Source: an uncultured Pirellula sp. (GTDB lineage: Bacteria; Planctomycetota; Planctomycetia; Pirellulales; Pirellulaceae). Taken from it: DNA of 64,000 nt. Made by a program: the position numbers and the translations under genes. The stretch spans positions 47,649-111,648 of the forward strand of contig CAIOHR010000349.1 of the NCBI GenBank assembly GCA_903858115.1, written 5' to 3'. Below the pieces are notes generated by a model that was not told the DNA's origin, made no database searches, and saw only the letters and a program-made list of their open reading frames with translations. Within the stretch, counting starts at the first letter, position 1; each line of letters opens with the position of its first letter. Positions 8,931 to 16,959 of the stretch are shown in pieces.

Positions 8931-11363
8931 TCAACGTAATTGGAATAAGTCAGAACAAACAAACGCCTCGACAATGTCTTTAAGGCGGTAGTCCTTTGCT
9001 TTACTGACGGCGGCGATCTTCATCAATTCGTCGCGGTCCGTGAAGGTCGTCGTACGGCGCAGGCCGTAGGTGGCAAGTTTCTCGATGAACGTGGCGTTGA
9101 AGGCATCGATGTCTTGCAGGAGAAGTTGCTTCAACTCCTCGGCATTCTTGTATTCGCGGCCATCGGGCAGCATACCAGATGAGACGACATTCGGGTTCGC
9201 ACCGATGCCGTCGGTGACTTCCTCGGTGCGCCAGCGACCGATGGCGTCGTAGTTCTCGAAGGCTAGGCCAAGTGGATCGATCTTCGCGTGGCAGGCGGCG
9301 CAGTTCGCATCGTGGATATGCGCTTCGAGCTTCTCGCGCAGCGTGGCTTTCGGGCCGGTGGGGTTCGTGGGGATCGGGTTGACGTTCGCTGGCGGCGGCG
9401 GCGGTGATTTGCCGAAGATGGACTCCATGACCCACACGCCGCGATGCACGGGACGATGCCGCGAGCCGTCGCTGGTGAGCGATAGGATGGATGCCTGGGT
9501 GAGCAGCCCACCGCGCTTGCTTTCGGCAGGCAGGGAGACGCGTTGGAAGTCATTCCACGGAATGCCTGCGTCCGGCAAGCCGTAGAACTGGGCGAGGCAG
9601 GCGTTCATCATGCTCCAATCGCTGTGCAAAAACTCACGCAGCGTGAGCCCGGCTCGGAGCACTTCCCGGACGAAGGCCTGGGTCTCGCCGATCATACTGG
9701 CTTCGAGCGTCTTGTCGTAGTCGGGGAAGAGCTTCTTGTCCGGCGGGAACATCCCCACCTTGCGCAGGCGCAGCCACTGCGAACTGAACGCATCCGTGAA
9801 GCGCACCGAGCGCTCGTCCTTCAACATCCGTGCGACTTGTCGTGCCAGCTCTGCCTTGTCATGCAACTTGCCTTGCTCGGCGAGCGTGAGGAGTTCCGAG
9901 TCCGGCATCGTGCTCCAGAGGAAGTAGGACACACGTGACGCGAGTTCCCAATCGTTGAGTGTGGTGCGCTGCGCATTCTCGTCACCCTCCGCGAGAAACA
10001 GGAAACTCTTCGAGTTCAGGATCGCCAGCATCCCGGCCTTCACGGCATCGCGAAACGTCTCCTTCGCTTCGAGTTCGCTCTTCACGATGGTCATGTAGCC
10101 GTCGATCTCCTCATCGGCGACCGGACGACGAAACGCACGCTTCGCCAGCGTGGCGAGGCACTCGCGCACTTGCACCAGGTTGCCTTCCTCGCGCGGCATG
10201 TAGTCATCGCGGAGTTGCTTCTCGCGGTCTTCAATGATTGGCCCCTTCCACGAGATGGAGTCCATGATGAGAAAGGGATAACGTGGCTGGCCCTGCTCAT
10301 CGGTGAGCTTCATCTGCCAGGGGATGCGGCCGATTTTCGTGCTGATGAACGGGATGTTGCCATGCCGACCCGAGCGCGGGATGGTCGACGGACCCGGCAC
10401 GTCGTTGTAAACGTGAATGGTCGGTCGCCCCTTCGGCAAATGCGCGCGGAAGGTCACGGTGATCGGCTTGTCCTCGGGCGCGATGATGTCCTGCTCGAAC
10501 AACACGCGGTCGAGCTTCTCCTCATACACCTTCAAGCGCGGTGCGCGGCCATTCTTCGGTTTCAACCCGCTGAGCGTGTAGCTGATCTCATACACGCCCG
10601 CCTCGGGCAGTGGGTCCTTCAGCAACGAGTAGCGGAAAATGTCCCCTGGCCACATCTCGTAACGCACTTTGTCGAGAAGGCCCATTTCACGCAGCCGTTC
10701 GCGATGCCGCTCGTCGATCTGTTCCTCGTAAAGCGGAGGCTTCGATCCTCCGAAGGGCAGCACGGGTTTCGCGCCCTTCTTTGGCGGCACAATCTCAGGG
10801 TAGGCCTCTTTCAAGACCGTCTCCGCCGCTGCGAGATATTTTTCGATGTTCGAGGGCGAGAGCGTCAGCACCGAACCAATGCGTTCAAAGCCATGCCACT
10901 CCTGGTCTTCCAATAGAGCGCCCGGGTCCTTCGCATCATACTGCACGCCGATGAGATCACGCAGCGTGTTCACATACTCGTCGCGGGTGAGCCGGTTGTA
11001 GGTCACACGACCACGCGAGGCCATGCGCGCTTGCTCGCCATCCTTCAACTTCGCCGCGATCCACTCCACCACCTTCGCACTATCCTCCGCCGCAGGCCGC
11101 TTCTTCTCCTTTTTTGGCGGCATCTCGCCCGAGTTGATGCGTTCCATGATCTCAATCCACTGCGGCGTGTTCTCAAAGCCGACCTTTGGGGAGAGCGTGT
11201 CGAGCCGGAAGTCGCCCTTCTGCACATCCGCATCGTGGCACTTGTTGCAGTGCTGAGCGAAGTAAGTGGTCACCTTGGGATCGAGTGCGGTGACTGGCCC
11301 ATCAGCCGCGTGCAACGCGGCGAACGACGAGAGAAATAAGGCGGTGAGGAGGGTAAGTTTCAT
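8931..11363 (-). CDS. DUF1592 multi-domain cytochrome-type secreted protein (copy 1)
   Basis: This 810-residue exported protein starts MKLTLLTALFLSSFAALHA, with a cleavable signal. The canonical domain order is readable: an N-terminal haem-type motif CNKCH at 39-43; DUF1587 (RLTRDEYVNTLRDLIGV); DUF1595 (AKRAFRRPVADEEIDGY); DUF1592 (ELASRVSYFLWSTMPDSEL and KVGMFPPDKKLFPDY); DUF1588 with a second CxxCH (NCAACHAKIDPLGLAFENYD) and the proline run SPPPPPANV; then DUF1585 (TYGLRRTTTFTDRDEL). These domains typically travel with a DUF1552 gene, as here. Upstream lies a TTCTTGGTTC-type repeat tract rather than a visible Shine-Dalgarno. The reaction is unknown; two CxxCH motifs imply covalent haem. Confidence 0.92.
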   Translation of the reverse strand: MKLTLLTALFLSSFAALHAADGPVTALDPKVTTYFAQHCNKCHDADVQKGDFRLDTLSPKVGFENTPQWIEIMERINSGEMPPKKEKKRPAAEDSAKVVEWIAAKLKDGEQARMASRGRVTYNRLTRDEYVNTLRDLIGVQYDAKDPGALLEDQEWHGFERIGSVLTLSPSNIEKYLAAAETVLKEAYPEIVPPKKGAKPVLPFGGSKPPLYEEQIDERHRERLREMGLLDKVRYEMWPGDIFRYSLLKDPLPEAGVYEISYTLSGLKPKNGRAPRLKVYEEKLDRVLFEQDIIAPEDKPITVTFRAHLPKGRPTIHVYNDVPGPSTIPRSGRHGNIPFISTKIGRIPWQMKLTDEQGQPRYPFLIMDSISWKGPIIEDREKQLRDDYMPREEGNLVQVRECLATLAKRAFRRPVADEEIDGYMTIVKSELEAKETFRDAVKAGMLAILNSKSFLFLAEGDENAQRTTLNDWELASRVSYFLWSTMPDSELLTLAEQGKLHDKAELARQVARMLKDERSVRFTDAFSSQWLRLRKVGMFPPDKKLFPDYDKTLEASMIGETQAFVREVLRAGLTLREFLHSDWSMMNACLAQFYGLPDAGIPWNDFQRVSLPAESKRGGLLTQASILSLTSDGSRHRPVHRGVWVMESIFGKSPPPPPANVNPIPTNPTGPKATLREKLEAHIHDANCAACHAKIDPLGLAFENYDAIGRWRTEEVTDGIGANPNVVSSGMLPDGREYKNAEELKQLLLQDIDAFNATFIEKLATYGLRRTTTFTDRDELMKIAAVSKAKDYRLKDIVEAFVCSDLFQLR

Positions 11364-11457
11364 GTTCTTGGTTCTTAGTTCATGGTTCTTAGTTCTTGGT
11401 TCGCGGTTCCCAGTTTCGATTTCTCGGCGTCTCGCTGGGCAACGAAGAACCAAGAAC
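11364..11457. repeat. TTCTTGGTTC tandem/palindromic tract upstream of DUF1592 copy 1
   Basis: Several tandem TTCTTGGTTCTTAGTTC units are followed by CTCGGCGTCTCGCTGGGCAA and closed by the complement GAACCAAGAAC. A shorter copy of the same structure occupies the same position before the second DUF1592 gene (19474-19526). Tandem units alone recur at 13684-13712 and 15024-15063. Confidence 0.75.
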
Positions 11458-11469
11458 GATAGTGGCGGA

Positions 11470-12474
11470 TCATGGCGCCAGACTCCCGGTTTGGCAGAAT
11501 TCCTGCCACTTCCGAGCATACTCTTCCGTCGGCAGCCACGACGCCTCGCTCTTGTATCCTGCAAACTGCGCATACGGCGCAATCTCCAGCAATTGCCCGA
11601 CAACCACCGGCGTCTTCCAGGACCATTGGAACTTGTCGTCCCGCACGCGCACTCCGTCCAGGTTCTTACCCAGCCATCCCTTCTCTTCCGCTGCGTCGAT
11701 CAGCTTGGGCGGTCCCTTGCTCGGATCGGCATCGGCCGGCACTCGCAGGTGATACGCCGTCCGAATGAACGCCATCACGATCGGCAGCGTCTGGGTTCCT
11801 CGCGGTCCCTCTCCCCAATGCCCGCCGCCCGGTTCGACAATCATGTGCATCCGCGCGTGGTGCTCCTTACGCAGCTTCTTGACCGTCTCCAACTGGTCCT
11901 GGAAGTAAGATCTATCGTTCTCACCGCTGAGAACGAGTCCCGGGATCGGGTAGATCGCCGGCTCCGAAAACTGCTTGCCGAACGCCGACTTAAACGCGAT
12001 CCAGGCGAAGACCCGTTCCGGATGCTTGCCGCCGAATCCGCTGACGAACGCCGTTGCGTTGGAATGCCCGAACAAACACAGCGGCGCGTTCACGACCTCC
12101 CGGTGCCCGCTCTGCTTTGCCAATTCCGCGAATGCCTCCAGGAGCCGCGTATCGGGCGACTTCTGGTGGCCGGGGAACCCCAACTGCGTCCCGTCCGGCA
12201 GTTTGCCCAACTGGTCGAACGCCACAATCCCACAGCTCAATTCGTTCCCCAGATCCTGCACCTCAGGACTTACGGACCATTGCTCCCCCGTTCCGTGATA
12301 GGGGAATACCAGCAGCCCTTTGATGAACGCGGTGTCCTTCGGCAGCCAAAGATGAAACAACCCGTTCTCTGTCGTAAAGGGCCAGGCATACGGCGTCTTC
12401 GGCTCGCCGGCGGAAGCGTTCGGCAAAAGCCCCCGCGACGCGAGTAGGAGGAGGCAGAGGAAGGTGCGGATCAT
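11470..12474 (-). CDS. secreted alpha/beta hydrolase-like protein
   Basis: This 334-residue protein has a signal peptide (MIRTFLCLLLLASRGLLPNASA). An alpha/beta hydrolase core is suggested by LLVFPYHGTGEQW, the putative nucleophile elbow LFGHSNATAFVSGFG (GHSNA in place of classic GxSxG), an acid region PGLVLSGENDRSY, and a late histidine in EPGGGHWGEGPRGT. Its ATG overlaps the stop of the upstream hydrolase (ATGA), so the two are translationally coupled. Substrate unknown; an esterase for plant or algal glycan acyl groups is inferred from the paired gene only. Confidence 0.7.
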   Translation of the reverse strand: MIRTFLCLLLLASRGLLPNASAGEPKTPYAWPFTTENGLFHLWLPKDTAFIKGLLVFPYHGTGEQWSVSPEVQDLGNELSCGIVAFDQLGKLPDGTQLGFPGHQKSPDTRLLEAFAELAKQSGHREVVNAPLCLFGHSNATAFVSGFGGKHPERVFAWIAFKSAFGKQFSEPAIYPIPGLVLSGENDRSYFQDQLETVKKLRKEHHARMHMIVEPGGGHWGEGPRGTQTLPIVMAFIRTAYHLRVPADADPSKGPPKLIDAAEEKGWLGKNLDGVRVRDDKFQWSWKTPVVVGQLLEIAPYAQFAGYKSEASWLPTEEYARKWQEFCQTGSLAP

Positions 12475-13679
12475 TTGATTTCTTGGTAGTCGGAGGTGAG
12501 GGTCAGCTTGTCGGCGTAGACGTTGATATACCAAGCCGTCGTGCCGACGGGGAGGGTCGCCGTGGCGGTCATCGTCTTCAGGTCGAAGTGCGCCGGCGTC
12601 TCGACCCACTTGCGCGTGCCGGTGAAGCCTTCGTCGGTCGTCGAGATTAGCACAGCGCGGTCGATCGGCTTCGTGGAGGTGAAGGTCGCGGTCGCATGGC
12701 CATCCTGGACGGTGGCCATGGGCGAGTTGCCCCACGGTTTGCCGGTTGACACGACGCTTTGGGCGAAGGCGTAGCTGTCGGGTGGATTCCAGCCGGCCGG
12801 GTGGCTGTGGCCCATCTTCGTCACGAGGGAGACCATGCGGGGCCCGGGCGCCTTGCGGTAGTTCTCCGCCTGGCATCCGAGGGGGAAGTGCGCGTCCTGC
12901 GGCCAGGAGAGCCAGAGCACGGGCATCTTCACGCGGTCGGCGTAATTCATGGCATCCCAGACCTGCTTATAGCCTTCGTTGTCATGGAGGGCTGCGCCCC
13001 AGCCGTTTTCGGCGTCGAAGAGGTGGCCGCAACCATAGGTCGGAATGCCGAAAGCGAATCGTTCGTCGAGGCCGATGACGGTGCTCGTGATCACTCCGCC
13101 CCAGGAGATTCCCATCACGCCGATCTTAGACGGATCGACTTCGGGCAGGGTGCGCAGGAGTGAGTTCGCCAGCATCGTGTCGGCCAGCGCGTGGTACATC
13201 CACTGTTCCTTCAGGGGCAGCTTCGAGTCGGCGAACGTCCCGTCGCGGGCCGGGCCGGAGAATGCGTGGCGCGCCCAGATGGGTCGGCCCTTGGCCTCCG
13301 TCTTCTCGTAGACGTCGGTCTGGCCTTCGACCGCGATACTTATGGCCGCAAAGCCCTGGGCGTTCCACTTCTGCACCCACTCCTTGTAGGCCGTGCCGCC
13401 GCCTCCATGGACGAGGACGATGCCGGGAATCTTCCCTTCGCGTTTGGCCGGCAAGCCGATCCAGGCGAAAACTCGGGTGGGTTTTCCCTTCCAAGGCAGG
13501 GCATCATAGAAGATCGCATGGACTGCGCCATCGGGCTGGAAGCCTTCGGCTTCAGAGGTCTTCGGTGCCTGGGCGCAGGTATCGAGCAGGCCCAGCGCCA
13601 CCTTGCGGTCGACGATTGTTTCGGCGCAGAGCGAGGCCGATAGGAGCAGCGAGGCGAGTAGGGTGGTGGTGGGTTTCAT
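12471..13679 (-). CDS. secreted alpha/beta hydrolase (acetyl xylan esterase / dienelactone hydrolase-like)
   Basis: This is an exported hydrolase of 402 residues (signal MKPTTTLLASLLLSASLCA). Visible features are the oxyanion-side HGGGG, the nucleophile elbow GISWGG, an acid in WPQDAHFPLG, and a histidine in MGHSHPAGW. A C-terminal beta-rich extension of about 90 residues (DGHATATFTSTKPIDRAVLI onward) resembles the tail of PhoPQ-activated/acetyl-xylan-esterase-type proteins. It overlaps the next gene by ATGA. A carbohydrate esterase is the likeliest role, from family resemblance only. Confidence 0.75.
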   Translation of the reverse strand: MKPTTTLLASLLLSASLCAETIVDRKVALGLLDTCAQAPKTSEAEGFQPDGAVHAIFYDALPWKGKPTRVFAWIGLPAKREGKIPGIVLVHGGGGTAYKEWVQKWNAQGFAAISIAVEGQTDVYEKTEAKGRPIWARHAFSGPARDGTFADSKLPLKEQWMYHALADTMLANSLLRTLPEVDPSKIGVMGISWGGVITSTVIGLDERFAFGIPTYGCGHLFDAENGWGAALHDNEGYKQVWDAMNYADRVKMPVLWLSWPQDAHFPLGCQAENYRKAPGPRMVSLVTKMGHSHPAGWNPPDSYAFAQSVVSTGKPWGNSPMATVQDGHATATFTSTKPIDRAVLISTTDEGFTGTRKWVETPAHFDLKTMTATATLPVGTTAWYINVYADKLTLTSDYQEIK

Positions 13680-13834
13680 GTTTGTTGTTCTTGGTTCTTG
13701 GTCCTTAGTTTCAAGTTGAAGCGGGGTGGAGAACAGCCCACTCGAAAGGATTCTCGCGGCGGGCCGTCAGCGCCGTTCTGAAAATGTAGCAATCAGCCGG
13801 TTTGAAAACGCTGTTTGCGTCCCCTTCGTTTGCT

Positions 13835-15139
13835 TCAATTCAAACCTATTCCTCCGTATTTCGGGAATATGTCCGGAGACGGGAAGCGTTCTTCCAAATG
13901 GCCTTCTGTGTATTCCTCCCGTGGCGCCGCGTCGTCGGGCCAGTTCATCGGTCGGATTCGGACAATCCTCCCAGGACGAATGCCCTCAATGATCTGGTTC
14001 ACCTTAATTCGGATCTGGATCCCGCTGCTGCCCAGCGGGATCTCTTTGTCCTGCTTCATCACTTCTAGGATGGGGCCCGAGATGGCTACCAGGGAATCCC
14101 TAACCGTCCCATACTCATGCTTCAAATTCGCTTCGGACGCAGCGACCTGTCCATCGATGCCCTTCTGGAAATCGGCATAGAGGGAAGGTTCCATGCCGCC
14201 GAACAAGGTCGCGGTCACTGTGGCGTTGCCGAACTTGCCATACTCGACGGCATCCACCCATGCGGGCATCCAGCGGCTCCGGATCAGCTCCCGATGCACC
14301 TCGATCTGGTGCTGGGTGGCACGCTGGATCGCCGTCTCATCCAACCAGATATCGGAGATACGAAGTCGATTGCCAACACGTCGCTCCCAGTGCCCATCCG
14401 GTTTCCAAGTGATTCCCAGATGGACGACCTGACCGCCGAGGGATTTCTTCCCGTCGGCAGGCCACAGGCCTTCGGCAATCAAGTCCTCGAGCCCGAGCTG
14501 CTCGCGACCGCGCCAAAAACGGGTCGCAGCATCGATGGTCATCTGTAGTTCGCCTTCCTTGCCCTCTCCGCCTGCCTTGGGTTCACGATTGGCAACGATC
14601 ATCCCTTTTTTGTTTCCGTTGAGCGCCACCTCCTGCAACTTCCAGACTTTGCCCTCCCGGAGGCAGAAACTGGACTCGTCCTCCAGCAGGATGGCGTGGT
14701 TCTCCGCGGGTTGGGTGACGCTGGCTTTGGTGACGACCGGCACGGAGGAGAGTTTTGGATCTGGTGGCAGATAAAAGCGACCATGCATCATGGTGCCGAG
14801 CGGGACATCCCTGAGATCCGCTGGCGCACCGTGATAGCGGACCATGCCATAGGGGAGCATGGCAAAGGGGCTCGGGGCCGTGGAGTGCAGCAACTCTCCG
14901 CCAGTCACGCGGATGCTGCCGCGGCGATTGGCATGGTCCACGAACATGAGTTGGCCGTCGTAGGCTTTGGCCTTTTCCAAAGGGGGGAACTTTCCCGCCT
15001 CGGGCCGGAAGGGGGCGGCTACGCCGGTTCCTGGTTCTTGGTTCTTTGTGCTTGGTTCTTGGCCGGCGGATGACGCATGGACAACTAACGAGCAAGCAAG
15101 CAACAACAACGAATAACGAGGAACAAAGAACGTTTTCAT
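13835..15139 (-). CDS. secreted protein of unknown function, paralog B
   Basis: This 434-residue protein has a signal peptide (MKTFFVPRYSLLLLACSLVV) and belongs to the same unnamed family as 5781-7058, sharing the MLPYGMVRYHGAPADLRDVPLGT and SSGIQIRIKVNQIIEG blocks. Its ATG overlaps the DUF1552 stop by four bases (ATGA), which is good evidence that the family works with DUF1552. Residues 25-38 (GQEPSTKNQEPGT and neighbours) are simply the translation of a TTCTTGGTTC-type repeat at 15024-15063 lying between the signal peptide and the mature domain. It ends in GLN near 13835. Confidence 0.75.
   Translation of the reverse strand: MKTFFVPRYSLLLLACSLVVHASSAGQEPSTKNQEPGTGVAAPFRPEAGKFPPLEKAKAYDGQLMFVDHANRRGSIRVTGGELLHSTAPSPFAMLPYGMVRYHGAPADLRDVPLGTMMHGRFYLPPDPKLSSVPVVTKASVTQPAENHAILLEDESSFCLREGKVWKLQEVALNGNKKGMIVANREPKAGGEGKEGELQMTIDAATRFWRGREQLGLEDLIAEGLWPADGKKSLGGQVVHLGITWKPDGHWERRVGNRLRISDIWLDETAIQRATQHQIEVHRELIRSRWMPAWVDAVEYGKFGNATVTATLFGGMEPSLYADFQKGIDGQVAASEANLKHEYGTVRDSLVAISGPILEVMKQDKEIPLGSSGIQIRIKVNQIIEGIRPGRIVRIRPMNWPDDAAPREEYTEGHLEERFPSPDIFPKYGGIGLN
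15024..15063. repeat. TTCTTGGTTC repeat read in frame in an N-terminal linker
   Basis: These are tandem copies of the G/C-TTCTTGGTTC unit that otherwise occurs in non-coding positions at 11364-11457 and 13684-13712. Here they are translated as EPSTKNQEPGT between the signal peptide and the first conserved block of paralog B. Confidence 0.7.
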
Positions 15140-16509
15140 AGTGCGATGACCTTATTGCTGTCGCCAAACTTGTCGGTTTCAACGCCCATGCGCTGGGCCA
15201 TGAGGAGCAGGAGGTTGCTCATGTGGGCGTCGGTGTTGACCGGGCGGCTGCAGAGCTGATAATGCGCGCTGGTAAGCGCTCCGTCCGCGCCGAGCGCGTA
15301 GCCTTGGAAGCCTTTGGCGTCCTTGTTGAAGTCGAGATGACTTCCATGCTTCAGGCCCAGGTCCGAGCCGCCGGCGAGCACCAACGGGAGGTTGGCATTG
15401 CCGTGACTGTGGCCGTAGCACATGCCGCTGCCGAAGAGGGCCATCGTCGAGCCCAAAAGCGGCTTGCCACCGAGATCCTTGGTCTCGGCGAGCCGAGTCA
15501 GGAAGTAGCTGAACTGCTCGATGGCGAAGGTGTCGTATTTGGTGAGCTTTTCCATGTAGCCCGGATCGCCGCCATGGTGGCTGAGCTGATGGCGCGACTC
15601 GGTGATGCCGATTTCAGGGATGGAAAAGGCGTCTCCCTCGCCACCCAGACTGAAGGTGGCCACACGGGTCACGTCGGTCTGGAAGGCCAGCACCATAAGG
15701 TCATAGACCGTGCGGAAATAATCGCCCGCCATGGTGGCGGCAACGTCGCGGTTGGTGCGCTTTCGGTCGGCGTCGGAGACCGCGGGCAACGGCGTGTCGA
15801 GCCACGTATCGGCCCTGCGTGTGCGGATCTCTGCCTCACGCACCGAGGTAAGGTATTGTTCCATGCGCCCTTTGTCCGCCGCCCCCAAGTCTTTATCGAG
15901 CTGGCGCACTTCGTCGAGGTTGGCGTCGAGGACGCTCCCCTTGCGACGCAAGTTCCTCCTTTGGACCGCCTTGCCCCCTTTCGGCTCTTCAAACATCGAC
16001 GCGAAGATCTCACTGCAACGACGCATCGCCGGCAGCCGCACGCCATCCGCTGTCCAGGCGAGCGAAGCACCCGTGAGGGCGACATCCATCGAGGGGTAAC
16101 GGGTGTGCGGCGCCGTGATCTCCGCCATCTTTTGGTCCACGGAAATGGTGTTGCGATCCGTAGGGCCCATCTTGCCGCCGGTGAGCCACACGTTGATGCA
16201 GCCGTGGTCGTGGCCGAGGGCTCCCGGGTGATGCAGCCCGCTGATAGGCGTGATGACTTCGCGATGCTTCTCGAGCGGCTTGAGTGACCGGGAAAACTCG
16301 TAGTCTTTTCCCGGCTTGGTGATCTGGTAGTTGAGCGAATGGACGCCATTGGCGAGATAGATGAAGGCGCTCCGCCGAGGCACGGCGGACTGTTCCTCGG
16401 CCGCTCTGAGCGGGATCATGCATTCCAGCAGAGGCAGTGAGATGCATGTGCCCATGGCTCGCAGCGCATGGCGTCGGTCGATCAGCCAGGATTCGGAGAG
16501 AAATTTCAT
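15136..16509 (-). CDS. DUF1552 family exported protein (copy 2)
   Basis: This 457-residue paralog of the 7395-8756 protein has the same blocks: AFIYLANGVHSLNYQ, PISGLHHPGALGHDHGCINVWLTGG, RLPAMRRCSEIFASMF, LGAADKGRMEQYLTSVREAEIRTRRA, and FGSGMCYGHSHGNANLPLVLAGG. The N-terminus MKFLSESWLIDRRHALRAMG carries an RR pair before a hydrophobic stretch, consistent with Tat export. It overlaps the next gene by four bases. Upstream, its pairing with DUF1592 is interrupted by a four-helix-bundle cassette. Confidence 0.9.
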   Translation of the reverse strand: MKFLSESWLIDRRHALRAMGTCISLPLLECMIPLRAAEEQSAVPRRSAFIYLANGVHSLNYQITKPGKDYEFSRSLKPLEKHREVITPISGLHHPGALGHDHGCINVWLTGGKMGPTDRNTISVDQKMAEITAPHTRYPSMDVALTGASLAWTADGVRLPAMRRCSEIFASMFEEPKGGKAVQRRNLRRKGSVLDANLDEVRQLDKDLGAADKGRMEQYLTSVREAEIRTRRADTWLDTPLPAVSDADRKRTNRDVAATMAGDYFRTVYDLMVLAFQTDVTRVATFSLGGEGDAFSIPEIGITESRHQLSHHGGDPGYMEKLTKYDTFAIEQFSYFLTRLAETKDLGGKPLLGSTMALFGSGMCYGHSHGNANLPLVLAGGSDLGLKHGSHLDFNKDAKGFQGYALGADGALTSAHYQLCSRPVNTDAHMSNLLLLMAQRMGVETDKFGDSNKVIAL

Positions 16510-16519
16510 GGGGAAGCCT

Positions 16520-16551
16520 TTAGCAGTTAGCAGTTAGCGGTTAGCGGTTAG
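16520..16551. repeat. GTTAGCA/GTTAGCG tandem repeat, left flank of four-helix-bundle cassette
   Basis: A tandem run of TTAGCAG/TTAGCGG units fills the gap between the four-helix-bundle gene and DUF1552 copy 2. The complementary motif GCTAACAGCTAATAGCTAAC flanks the other side at 16935-16959. Confidence 0.7.
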
Positions 16552-16901
16552 TTTCTTAGCTTTTGAATGAATGCGTTGAGCATGCGTTTGATTTCAGTAA
16601 GTTCGGCATTCGTCTTTTCATAAGTGTCTTGAGTTATGTACTGCAGGTCGTAAGCCAGGATGAGTTGGTATTCGAGTTCGGATGCGGAACCCATGGCATT
16701 ATCGAGAAACCTCGCGAAGTCTTTCTCAGTATTCCTTCCACACCCTTCCGCGATGTTGGTAGGAATCGACGAAGAAGACCGACGCATTTGGCTGACAAGG
16801 CCGTAGATTTCTGTTTTTGGAAAGCTCTGCGTGAGCCGATAAATCTCAAGAGTGAGTCCATGCGAACGGTTCCAAATCTGTAAGTCCCGAAAGTTCTTCA
16901 T
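16548..16901 (-). CDS. four helix bundle protein (23S rRNA intervening-sequence / bAvd-like)
   Basis: This 117-residue, all-helical protein matches the TIGR02436 type: FRDLQIWNRSHGLTLEIYRLTQSFPKTEIYGLVSQMRRSS, then SIPTNIAEGCGR, then ELEYQLILAYDLQYI. Homologs are found as ORFs in 23S rRNA intervening sequences, as accessory proteins of diversity-generating retroelements, and very commonly as solitary genes in Planctomycetes and Bacteroidetes. No reverse transcriptase or variable repeat is nearby. The gene is wedged between a DUF1592 gene and its DUF1552 partner and is bounded by inverted TTAGC/GCTAA tandem repeats, so it looks like a small inserted cassette rather than a member of the operon. 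Confidence 0.88.
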   Translation of the reverse strand: MKNFRDLQIWNRSHGLTLEIYRLTQSFPKTEIYGLVSQMRRSSSSIPTNIAEGCGRNTEKDFARFLDNAMGSASELEYQLILAYDLQYITQDTYEKTNAELTEIKRMLNAFIQKLRN

Positions 16902-16934
16902 TTGCTGCTAAACGAATCGTATTGGTTGCCGAAA

Positions 16935-16959
16935 AGCTAACAGCTAATAGCTAACAGCT
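16935..16959. repeat. GCTAACA/GCTAATA tandem repeat, right flank of four-helix-bundle cassette
   Basis: This tandem AGCTAACAGCTAATAGC tract is the reverse complement of the type at 16520-16551. It abuts the stop codon of DUF1592 copy 2 directly. Confidence 0.7.

Noticed and set aside
16548..16901. Diversity-generating retroelement suggested by the bAvd-like four-helix-bundle protein
   Set aside because: No reverse transcriptase, template repeat or variable repeat is seen within the window; solitary members are common.
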